Assembly: GCF_032854445.1 (NCBI RefSeq)
Contig: NC_088306.1
Coordinates: 16,959,764-17,023,763 of the forward strand
Source: Liolophura sinensis
Taxonomy: Eukaryota; Mollusca; Polyplacophora; Chitonida; Chitonidae
Direction: 5' to 3'
Length of the DNA: 64,000 nucleotides
The notes beneath the pieces are model-generated. The model did no database searches. It was not told the origin of the DNA and saw only the letters and a program-made list of their open reading frames with translations. Of the stretch, positions 21,540 through 31,442 are shown piece by piece; position 1 is the first letter of the stretch; each line of letters starts with the position of its first letter. Position numbers and translations under genes: made by a program.

Positions 21540-24500
21540 CTGAAAATAGAAGACACCAAAGAACATTAAATTACAGACAGGCGGAAGTTTACTTTCCTTG
21601 TGGCTGAACATGGCATTCACCAATATTTTTCATCACATCACATCACAAGTTTTAGCAGGCCTGCCTCAATGATGAGATATAATATTGTTGTCCAATTGAA
21701 AATCCCTGCTAAAACCTCCATGACACAGGAAGATTCAACTGACCAGCACTTGGGTCTATCCCTAGTCCCGCAAGACTAGAACTCCTTTTCTTATATTGGC
21801 CTAGTGCCTCAATGCCAACAGTATTAATTTCGCACTCAACGAAGGTCCAGGCCGATTTTCATTATTATAGAACAAGTCTTGTGCAAATAAAATACACCAA
21901 ATTAAAGGCCTGCCTTCCACACCGCGACCATATGTCCCTACTAGCTTTAGAATAGATATATCATAGCCATGAAGGCTTCCATGGCACATGCTCCTCGGAC
22001 GTGGCCACCATGTTAAGCAGATACATATAGGACTATACCAAAAGAAACACCGTGATATAAAAAAATGGCCAAAACATGTCAAATAGGATGATTTTACTAT
22101 CTAGTTTTCAATGACTTCTGAACCTACATGACTAGCACTGAATAAACATGTGTTAAAACACCTATTCTGCTGGAAGTTCTTACCTCTCCAGTACACCTGA
22201 TATTGACAGCATTATCCATGTAGCCTCCACCCACTTCACCTGGGATTGACCCATTCTCATACTTCTGTGGCATCCAATTGTAGATCTGCAAATGATACAT
22301 ACAAAGACCTAATGTACACTTGTGTGCTTGATGTCAATCTTGATACCGTTAATTTGTAAGTTGTGTTTTGTATTTTAATTTGTCATTTTCCTTTTGTTGC
22401 CTGTTTACGGGCATGTATATATGTTTTTAGTTACAGCAAGCTAGACCAGACATCTTCATGAAGATCTTTTGATCAAGACATTTGAAATTTCATATAAAGT
22501 CAACCTTCAAGTGACACGTTTTGCCAGATGCAGATTTGACTGATCCACTCACCTTATAAGGAATAGTTAAGAGTTTTCATGAAGTTTGATTAATTTCTTG
22601 TACAAAACTCTTAAATGTGGACTTGAAAAGTATCATTTTTAGGCTTCAATACACATCTAGAAGTGCACTTTTACAGGCCAAACTTTAAATATGGTATTTA
22701 ATTCTCTCTCCACAGATTTATGCAACTAAAAGGAGGGAGGTCCCTAACACATACCTGCATGTAGGTGTTAACACTCGGCTGTATTAAAACACATCACATT
22801 GTCTCACTTTCATATAACTTCTCTATTCATTAACAGTTATCACATTTTAGTTCTAGAGGTCAACTGCTGCCTTTCAACCTGATTGAACATTAAAGCAGTA
22901 TAAAGACATTTGTCTACACTGCCTTTAATCCGAGGGTAAGAAGCCTACAGTTGTTACCTTGTTTAGCTTGATGAGCACACATGGCTGACCGTCGTCGTAC
23001 CCAAAGTCGTCCTGTTTGATGCAGGGATTGCCCTGTCCCAAGTCACGACTCAGATCAAACTTGCAGACTTTGTTCCAGTCTTTCTTCTCTCTGTAATTAG
23101 GGATACTGGAGCAGTCCATGACGTTTTCACCCACCTGTCCAGCATTTTCATAGACTACAAAACAAAAATGAAACCAGAACACTCAAATCCACCATCAACA
23201 CTGAACAACTAATTAAAGTGTGTCAACTTGTTGGTGAGAAACTGGCACCCAAGAAATCTGTTATTGACCGTACTATGCCAGGAGCCTGATTAAATCATTA
23301 TTCTTTAGTTCATTCAGGTGTACAACTATACTCAAGAATACTTCAGTTCTACAACAGTGGTTAGGTTTACGAATCAGGTCTGATACAAAACAGCAGGCCT
23401 GTAGCTATCTCTTTCAGCTGTGGTTGACAAATGTCAATACCCATGCAATCCAACTGCTGCTCTGAATATTCCCTATGTTCTTGACATATGAAGTTCATCA
23501 GCCACTACTTACTTAGTGAACGACAAGATGGGATTTTGATGCGTGATTATTGCTTATTTATTTGATTGTTGTTTTACGCCATACTGAAGAATGTTTCACT
23601 TATATACGACAGCGGCCAGCATTATGGTGAAAGGAAAACTGGCAGAGTCCAAAGGAAACTCAAGACCATCTGCAGGTAGCTGCAAGACCACAGCAAGGAA
23701 AACTGGCAGAGTCCAAAGGAAACTCAAGACCATCTGCAGGTAGCTGCAAGACCACATATGGCCAGAGAGGAAGCCAGCAAGAGCTGGATGAACTTGGAGC
23801 GACTCCAATGGTGGGATACTCCTGGGGCATTGCGCCGTGCTGGTGTGCTAACCCACCTCGGCCATGCAGGCCCTGCCAACAGTTCAAAACACCACGCTCA
23901 ATCTTGAAAATCAGCTAAAAGCAGTACTGCATCCTGGAGGGAGTAACTGCCTCATGACAATTAGGGTAGCACCGGGACCATATCACAGCCCTGCCACTCA
24001 TACGTAAAACTTACATTTGAGGAAGGCCTCAATATGATCTGTGTAGGGTTTATATGTGGAAGGCTTGCCCTTGATGAAGCGTATCAGTGTGGTCTTCACA
24101 TCAGGAAGGGGGCGAAATCCTAGGCCTGAAAAACAAATAATACAGTTCAGTATAACTTCAGTCTTCAATCCAGGTTTTTTGAGATCCTGGTGGAAGTAAT
24201 AAAATCTACTTCCATGTATTCAGTGCAACAACTGCTCTCCCAATAATTTCGTAAAATCCGACAGGTAGTTCAACTCCATTAAATAAATCTTTATGCCGAT
24301 TTTTACTCTGGACATTAAATTAACTTTATGCCATATCATCCACTCTTGAAAGATTATGTTGTTTTCCCTTGAAGTGAACAGATGAGATCAATGTTTGTGG
24401 ATATCCAAAATAATCTTGTTTTATAATGTATTCACAGGGGCGAAATATAAAGTATGAACTCGCGAGAAAATGATCTATCTGATCCCCTGTATGGCTCTTT

Positions 24501-26656
24501 CGAACATTTGTTATCAAGTGTGACTCCTCTAAGCGCCAACACAGAAGTTTTGTGCTGCTCAGATACTACACGCAAAAGGCCTGTATTTCAAACTCTGACT
24601 CAAGATGACGGAGATGTTTTTATAGATCTGTGTACTAGTACATGTAATACCTTAATTCAACTTTTTTAAGCAGGAAAGCGTTAATTTCATTGTGATTTAT
24701 GCAACATTTTAATTTGATTTTGGAGATTTAAACTACACTTTCAGAGATTAAAGCTGACAATCTCAGGGCTTCACAAAAAGTATAACTTTATCAGTATAAT
24801 GCCCTCAGAATATGCTTGAATAAAAAGCTTGCAAACATGCAGAAAGGTTGAAGAATTACAGTAGTACAAAGGAATCACTGCCATGACGATACCTGGATTA
24901 TCTCTCAGAAGGCTGTCCTCTCCAGATAACCTGGGGTAGTCCCAATCAATTGTCTGATAGAACACGGCTATCATAGCAATCCAGAAGCCAGCCAGACAGA
25001 TATAGTAGATCACGTAGAACAGGATAATCTTGGCTGTGGAAAAAACAGAAAAAAGGCATGGTCAAAATAAGCATGCAGATGGTTAAAATAGATGGGCAGT
25101 TCAGTGGTACACTTTCATTTCTACTGCCAATGGGAATTATTATCCTATGTGAGGATAAACCAACAAATTGTACAAAAATGTGCAAATTATTTTACAGCAG
25201 ATTTTGAAACAAAATCAAAAGATGGTAGGTTGGAGTGAGTGCGAGTGCTTGGGGTTTAACATCATTCTCAACAATTTTTTACTCCTTGAACAATCAGTGC
25301 ATCACTAGACCAATGAGCCAGGCGAGAATACCAGCCAACTCTAACCTCTGAAGTTACCCCTTAGCACAGACCCTCATATTGCTCCCATAGACGTTTTGAT
25401 GGATTCTCTCCACACTGAATAATTCCAATAAGTTATTGGCAGTGCCAGGCTCCGGGACACCACAGAATTCAGATGAGTGTAAAACTAACGAATAAATGCT
25501 TTATTTTTAAAATTGGTAAAAACTTTGTTTTCGACCTTGGCCTTCCCTATACATACTGAACACAGTGTGACCAGACCTGTTTGATTGATATGGGGACATG
25601 AGCCATTGGTAGAATTAAACTGGAGGAGTGATTGAGATTGGGGATTCAACTCCACACTGGCAGCATTTCAGCTATATTGTGGTGCAAGTCACAACATAGG
25701 GTAAGACAGTTAACAGGGCACATGTATAGTCACATGCAAATAATCACCATGGCAACCATATTAAAACAAAATGCCTGGTTTCCTTGATATATGTAGTTAC
25801 ATGCATTTAACACTCCAAGAACTTTGTGCAAGAGAGTGAAATCAGTTTTTCCTTGCTTTCTCTGAAAAGGCCTATCCCATTTTACTGGATGTTCTGATTT
25901 ATTAGCATGCAAGTTTCCCTTAGTCTTTCTGGTGCATATTAAATGCAAAGCAAGCTCTTCTGCAATATCAATATTGAGCCATTGATTATTTCTTGTAACT
26001 GTAGATTTACCAATGAATACCACCTGCAGATCATATCTTCACTTCTCTCAATCTTGGCTAATGAAAAACCACCCTTTTTGATATGGCTTCTTGTTTACGA
26101 TTAGAGCTTTCCCACTACAGTTATCTGCATATAATATAGAATCATATAATGTTAGAGACTATTCGGAAATCATACACCGGACAGGAACTGACGCCAGGCC
26201 TGTAATGAACGGTGCAGGCGACCTACATCATTACAATATTCGATGCAAAGAGATGCAAATAGGCCTAACAGGTTTTCCGTGGTCAGGGCGAAATGTAATT
26301 AAGTATACTAATAAACACAAGTCTAAAATGTAAACCACAGGCATCATATACACATATCAGCGAATAATGTCACAACAGATGCTGGAAAATGTCATGCAAT
26401 TACAAAATGCACCCCTGTGTTTGTTGGTCGATGTCGAAATTCGGGTCATAGCAAGTTGACCCCTGCAAGGGTACGCAGAGGAATTCGTAAAAATGTAAGT
26501 AATATACATACCCCAACTCAAACCGGTGCGGCCAAGACATTCCGATGTTTCTGGGTTCCACACAAACGTAGCAAACTCTCCAAGCCTTTGGCCTATCGTT
26601 TGCTTTTGTGGGCCGGTTGCGCCCGTATCAGCTTCAGAACCTACAGTCGACGCCAT
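21300..26656 (-). CDS. Na+/K+-transporting ATPase subunit beta (six exons, 311 aa)
   Basis: This is the obligatory glycoprotein partner of the Na+/K+-ATPase alpha subunit, needed for folding, membrane delivery and K+ occlusion. Exons on the minus strand are 26656-26512, 25033-24893, 24125-24015, 23154-22958, 22285-22184 and 21539-21300. All introns are GT-AG and the lengths sum to 936 nt, giving 311 codons plus stop. Residues 1-49 are cytoplasmic; 51-74 form the single membrane span (IILFYVIYYICLAGFWIAMI); the rest is extracellular. The six family cysteines pair as C147-C163, C177-C191 and C230-C286. The conserved YYPPEGFHFKYFPF motif is at 245-258. N-glycosylation sequons are N209-G-S and N275-V-T. 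The start ATG has a good context (GAAAATGG). The length is normal for the family and nothing looks broken. An H+/K+-ATPase or nervana-like specialisation cannot be excluded. Confidence 0.95.
22184..22285 (-). CDS. ATPase beta exon 5
   Basis: Acceptor TTTGCAG; residues 199-232 (IYNWMPQKYENGS...NIRCTGE) with one N-glycosylation sequon and Cys230. The donor is GTAAGA. Confidence 0.95.
22958..23154 (-). CDS. ATPase beta exon 4
   Basis: Acceptor TTTTGTAG; residues 133-198 with cysteines 147, 163, 177 and 191 (the first two disulfides). It ends in CVLIKLNK with donor GTAACA, a boundary that keeps the reading phase at 0. Confidence 0.95.
23560..23885 (-). mobile_element. SINE in ATPase beta intron 3, with internal duplication
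   Basis: Nearly full-length copy lying in the gene's sense direction. It includes the tRNA-like head (CATTGCGCCGTGCTGGTGTGCTAACCC... in this orientation). A 64-bp block starting AAGGAAAACTGGCAGAG is tandemly duplicated (23631 and 23695), an arrangement not seen in the other copies. Confidence 0.85.
24015..24125 (-). CDS. ATPase beta exon 3
   Basis: Acceptor TTTTTCAG; encodes GLGFRPLPDVKTTLIRF through HIEAFLK. The donor is T|GTAAGT. Confidence 0.95.
24680..24863 (+). mobile_element. MITE family D in ATPase beta intron 2
   Basis: Shares GGCTTCACAAAAAGTATAAC, TTTATCAGTATAATGCC, TGCTTGAATAAA, TTGCAAACATGCA and the terminal GGTTGAAGAATTACAGTA with the other family D copies. Confidence 0.65.
24893..25033 (-). 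CDS. ATPase beta exon 2
   Basis: Acceptor CCACAG; completes Ala49 and encodes the membrane span and the start of the ectodomain (DWDYPRLSGEDSLLRDNP). The donor is G|GTATCG. Confidence 0.95.
25225..25470 (+). repeat. Possible second SINE-type repeat in ATPase beta intron 1
   Basis: GAGTGAGTGCGAGTGCTTGG followed by GGTTTAACATCATTCTCAAC recalls a widespread mollusc interspersed repeat that begins with GAGTGAGTG and GGTTTAACGTCGT. The assignment is from memory of the pattern. The right boundary is uncertain. Confidence 0.35.
26512..26656 (-). CDS. ATPase beta exon 1
   Basis: Encodes residues 1-48 plus one base: the cytoplasmic tail, including FATFVWNPETSECLGRTGLSW, which matches the family's conserved pre-membrane segment. 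The donor is G|GTATGT. Confidence 0.93.
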
Positions 26657-27374
26657 TTTCCTGGGATCCGCTTCGGCTTGTGAGAGCGTGAGTTCTGTAG
26701 TACCCGGATGATCAGTCCAGGCATGTATAGTCGAACAAATTTAAACTTGCTCTACCAGTGATGGGGGGATAACTCTTGGTTGAAGTAGTTCTCTGTCACA
26801 TGCCATGTGCAAATTTGAAAGTCCCTGTCTGACGGATAATACTGAAATGATTAAAATTAAGCACTCTCAAAATATGCCATCTCAACTTAAAAATACATGT
26901 AGGCTGCTTAGGACACAGAATTATTAAATGTGTTTGCTGCTCAAACCTAGTTTAATTAATTTAGACGATGATGTCTATTTTCAACAATTTGTGATATTTA
27001 GGCCTACCTGCCTGAATATCAGAAACTGTTAAAAATACGTTGAATTTAGTTGAACTAGCTCAGACCACGGAGGCTATATACGTTCAAACAAAGAGAAAGG
27101 CGAGGGGGAGGAAGAAGGGTGAGTGGTGTGGGGGTGGTGGCGGTGGTAATGAGCCATAAATATCCGAAGTCAACATATAAATAGATATAGCAAACAAGCA
27201 AAAGGATAAATGAATTTATTAATCAGTATTATAGAGGGTAATCACCTGTTATGGTATATATAAATGTGTCGTTTAAGCTGGAATAACGCGGAAACGGAGT
27301 TATATTAGTTCAAGCCTTGTATACTGCTTTAGACTCATAGTTTTATCTGTTTTGCTGAAATATCCAGCGAGTGC
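26657..27374. other. Upstream region of the ATPase beta gene
   Basis: Contains the 5' UTR and presumably the promoter. I see no TATA box or CRE at a convincing spacing and cannot place the transcription start or an upstream non-coding exon. A G-rich purine stretch lies at 27097-27150. Confidence 0.4.
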
Positions 27375-27615
27375 TCTTGATTTATTTGATTTATTTGATT
27401 GGTGTTTTACGCCGTACTCAAGAATATTTTACTTATACGACGGCGGTGGGAGGAAATACAACAGAACCTGGAATCCCACAACCACTTGCAGGTTGTTGTC
27501 AGACCTTCCCATGAATGACCGGAGAGGAAATTAGTATGAGTTGGACTTGAACTCATTGTGGCTGCACTGGTGAGAGGCTCCTGTGTCACTCCGCCGCGCT
27601 GGAACGCTACGAATA
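27375..27615 (-). mobile_element. SINE, nearly full length, diverged
   Basis: TTGGTGTTTTACGCCGTACT, CTTATACGACGGCGGTGGG, AGACCTTCCCATGAATGACC and a decayed tRNA-like head (GCCGCGCTGGAACGCTACG) mark an inverted copy. Confidence 0.8.
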
Positions 27616-27720
27616 CACATGACGATAGACAATCTCTACATATCCGGGAAAGCAAGAGCAAACAGAGAGTATAAAACTTCTTAGTTTTCATAGGTCATTT
27701 ATCTCGAGAGCAGGATATAA

Positions 27721-27860
27721 TATTTATTTATTTGTTTGATTGGTGTTTTACACCGTACTCAAGAATATTTCATACGACGGCGGCCAGCATTATGGTGGGT
27801 GGAAACCGGGCAGAGCCGGGTGGACACCCACGACCATCCGCAGGTATCTGGGAGACCTAT
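27721..27860 (-). mobile_element. 5'-truncated SINE
   Basis: Inverted copy from ATTTATTTGTTTGATTGGTG through GGCGGCCAGCATTATGGTGG to CCACGACCATCCGCAGG. It is truncated at almost the same point as the copies at 12901 and 14571. No clear target-site duplication was seen. Confidence 0.85.
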
Positions 27861-29498
27861 GACATAATAAAACAAATATTTAACTTCAATGGTTCCGTAC
27901 AAATGTACAGTACACCTATATTGCTGGGAGTGGACCGTGATCTAGCCGGGTTTATAAAAGCGTTTGCCCGTCAGTCCGACAGGAGTGGACGTGTGGTCCA
28001 TGAATGGCTGTAGCCGCTTATATAATTTCATCGAGAGTGATCTCCCCTGAATCTGAATTTGAATTAATCAAACAAAACTATTTGTGGTTGTAAATATTCA
28101 CTTCCCAAGGTAATAATACAGAAATAGAAAATAAGTTTTAAACAGTTATCTTATATTTTTGCGGTCATATTTGTTGTCTTGTAATTAAAATGATCTATTA
28201 CGCGTACCTTACGTCAGATGTCTAAAAAAGTGCTAGCTATATACATGTATAACACGCTCATGATGTCAGTGGGCATAGCTGATACAATGCTCCACAGTTT
28301 CGAGAATAAAGATATGAAGAGTACATTAATTATTCCTTTCCACTTAATACTTCTACATTTTACACAGTGTATATAATATAAACTTCACTAGGTTGCAAGC
28401 GCAGATCTACCACTTTAGTTGAGACGAATCGCTCTGTGGAAGGACAGCATTGTTGAAACTTGTTTTTTTTGGTCTTTTTTTTTAATTTTTATTCTGTTTT
28501 TTTTTTATTCTTATACTTACATCATCTCGTTAGTGTGGCTGCAATATTCCCATATCGTAGCGCAAAGCCTATCAGTTAGTCAGTCAATCAATCAATCGAT
28601 TTATCCATCGATCAATCGATCCTTTCAATTATTGAATAAATCTGTATATGCCTTTATCGACCAATCTGTTGAACAAATGACTACTATAGTACCTAAAGGA
28701 TATCAAGCTTCGAATATTGGCACTTTATACAGAATCGGCGTTGATTGGCTAACAGTAGAGATAGGGATTCCTGGGTTAAATCCTGGAGCCCTAAAAACGC
28801 TTGAATAAATCTGCCGTACATAAAATTCAGCTTATTCTAGGCATAGCACGGACTTGCCTGTCTTTCACACCAGCCAATCAGAATCGATCCTGTGCCCCTT
28901 TAATAAATGCGAAACATTTGCAGATTTCCATACATATGTAAGTTCTCTACATTGTCCCCCACAGAACTACTTTTACTGTGTTTCGATCCAAGGAGTGCAT
29001 GGGGAATATACTGTAGTACAGACGTCCATTGAGCAGATCTATATATACAGAGACGGAGCTGTTCTATGAATTATTAAACACTGTTTAATGTCAGTTTGAA
29101 ATGTCACTGATGAATGTATATGCTGGGTCGGTTGATCCCAGGACGGGAGATGACGATAGCAGGGAGAGAATGGGATACTGTTACGGACAGTTACGTGCAT
29201 TATCCAGCAGGTGTAGCAGGTGGGCGTCTGGACAGGGAATATCACGGACAAAGCCGGACAAAGCCGAACTCGTAATCCGGCTTTGTCCTACAATTCCTAT
29301 TTGCAGGATGCTGGTCTACTCATGCGCACTAAACCTGCGGGTATGTACGTTTTAAGTGATAACGAAGGTGATAGCCATGGTTTCGTAATTAGGCCTCATC
29401 AATTTTTTTCGGAATACCTTTAATGCTCACAGCGAATATATGGTGAAAGGGTAGGTCTGTGATAGAGGGGTGCTGCAGATCACATAAATGCTTATACA

Positions 29499-29625
29499 TA
29501 CACTCAAAAATTATTGTCTTAATTTTAACAGAAAGTCTGTTGTCGGAGTGATAGCGGAATACATTCTAGCATCACTCAGACAACCGACTTTCTGTTAAAA
29601 TTAACAGATACATTTTTTGTGTGTA
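29499..29625. mobile_element. MITE family C, short copy (127 bp)
   Basis: Nearly palindromic: TACACTCAAAAATTATTGTC and TTAACAGAAAGTCTGTTGTC at the left, the complement at the right (GACAACCGACTTTCTGTTAA...TTTTTTGTGTGTA). It is the best-preserved copy and shows the family's ends. Confidence 0.8.
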
Positions 29626-30519
29626 CGACTCAAGTAAAATGGTACATTATTCAGCAGGGCCAGAAAGGTATGGGTCAGGTCGCTTTGTTGATTGGACTGG
29701 TACTATACCTGCGTGTCACCGATTGGTCAATAATAAAGATTTCTGGACCGAATGCTTGTTGAATGGTCAAAATCACTGCATTCCGATTGGCCAGGCAGAA
29801 GCTGAGAACTGGAAATATTCAACCGGTCCGTGGCTAACAAAATTTGACAAAAATAAACAAATCATAACACAAAGATTGGTCACTGGGGCATGTGTTCACC
29901 AAACCTCTGCACGAAAGACTACATATGGAGCGCAATGTGTATAACACTTGTCACTCTATCACTACTCACGTTTTCTCGAATTTACCTGCCTTATACTACA
30001 TACTGCGTGCTCATTTAAAAATGACGCAAAACAATTACTACAACCTCATTCTTCCTGGGCACATAACTTTTCAAAAATAAATTAATTAATACAAAATTTC
30101 ACACAAAGTTAGCTGAAATAGAATTAACCTTGGTATTCCCCTTACTTAATAATTGCACTTTGATTATATACCAAATGTAGGCTTAAGCCTTTATTTAACA
30201 GTAACACTTCTCCGATCATTTAATAATTATGGTGTTTTCTTGACACACAATAGATTCTCTTCACAATGTCAAATAACCGCAGTATGTATGTTCATGTTAT
30301 AGACACATGACACGACACTCCCGTTGAACGATTGAAAAGACGGCATAGATTTAATCCCGCTAGGTGGCGCCAGTGTGAAGCAGGACCAAGAGCCATTGTT
30401 CCGTTAAAAAAGGATTGTAGCATAACGTCTACACCGTTACAATGTATCAGGGTTTTTTTTTGTTAACGTCAGACTGTTTTTAATGTGGCATTATCGTGAT
30501 GAGCTGAAAACGGAACATT

Positions 30520-30527
30520 TGACGTCA
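30520..30527. promoter_or_regulatory. CRE-type palindrome TGACGTCA
   Basis: Perfect octamer about 0.76 kb upstream of kinase gene 1. It may be a distal element. Confidence 0.25.
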
Positions 30528-30895
30528 ATAAATCGAGTTCAAAGTTCTGCTGTCGGGCGTTTTGCCTGTCTCCATTAGTAGATGCCTTCGTGCTATATAT
30601 GCAAGCCACCCTTGAAATCTGTTACTTGTCAACGTTTAAAATTGATAAGAAGGAAATCCATATCAAATATTCAAATCAGATTTTTTAAAACCAGTTAACA
30701 GATTTATGATCAAATAAATAAACAAAATTAAATGTGAGTCACACTTTTTAAAATTAATTCCCACATTTTACTCCAATAGTCGCATGAACATTGATTTGCA
30801 AAACGTATCACTTCCTTCTCCCTCCACACCAATTAAGTGATTTGTTTGTTTCAGTTTAACGTCGTTTACCACATTACATGTATTTATATGCAGGT

Positions 30896-31149
30896 GGGGG
30901 CGTCCGTGGCCAAGGTGATTAGCGGGCCAGCGCGGCGCAATGACCCAAGAGCCTTTCGCTAACGCGATCGCTTTCAGTTCAAGTTCAGCTCATGCTGTCT
31001 TTCTCACAGGCAGTACGTGGAAGGCCTAGCAGCAACCTGCGGATGTTCATGATTTTCTCCTGGGCTATGCCCGGTTTCCTCCCACAATAATGCTTGTTTA
31101 AGGGAAACATACGACGTGAGAAACCAGTCAAATAAATCAATAAATAAAT
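30896..31149 (+). mobile_element. Full-length SINE just upstream of kinase gene 1
   Basis: The tRNA-like head has an A-box region (GTGGCCAAGGTGATTAGCGG) and a B-box (CAGTTCAAGTTC). The body has AACCTGCGGATGTTCATG and CCGGTTTCCTCCCAC, and the tail has AACCAGTCAAATAAATC. Homology between the two duplicated kinase units begins exactly at its 3' end. Confidence 0.9.
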
Positions 31150-31225
31150 ATTGAAAACGTTGTCTCTGACGCGTTTCCGCCATACACGAGATTCCCACCA
31201 ACTCTGGCCCAAAAGAGTGAAGCAC

Positions 31226-31233
31226 TGACGTCA
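31226..31233 (+). promoter_or_regulatory. CRE palindrome at the kinase 1 promoter
   Basis: TGACGTCA lies 51 bp before the chosen start codon and is conserved in position in unit 2. It overlaps an upstream in-frame ATG (31233), which is therefore probably promoter rather than coding. Confidence 0.55.
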
Positions 31234-31283
31234 TGCGTTTTGTTGCTAATATCAACGCGATCGTCATACAAGCAGTAACAAGA

Positions 31284-31442
31284 ATGGCGCCGAAACATGT
31301 ACGTCAACCTCCTCCTGCTGCGAATATGCAGAACTGTGAATATCCAAGCGAGATAAACGCGAGTACAAAGCGCCGAAAAAAGGCGGACAGAAAGGAGATT
31401 GGTGATTGTCTTGGACAAGAAGACCATATTGATAAGAAAGTG
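31284..31442 (+). CDS. Kinase 1 exon 1
   Basis: Encodes residues 1-53 (MAPKHVRQ... to HIDKKV), basic and Cys-poor. Donor GTG|GTGAGT. It differs from the paralogous exon far more than exon 2 does. Confidence 0.8.

Larger units (their letters stand above)
27861..30895. other. Intergenic, no gene seen
   Basis: Holds a TCAA/ATCGA-rich simple repeat (about 28572-28622), a 13-bp perfect hairpin (GGACAAAGCCGGA at 29246-29258 and its complement at 29276-29288), MITE family C (29499-29625) and a CRE octamer at 30520-30527. Open frames such as that around 29621-29944 lack any recognisable domain. Confidence 0.4.

Noticed and set aside
29621-29944. 107-residue plus-strand frame
   Set aside because: No recognisable domain, starts without ATG support, and begins at the edge of a MITE.
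31233-31283. 17-residue N-terminal extension from the upstream ATG of kinase 1 (and 35899 in kinase 2)
   Set aside because: The ATG has a weak context and overlaps the CRE palindrome, so it is probably promoter. Not fully excluded.
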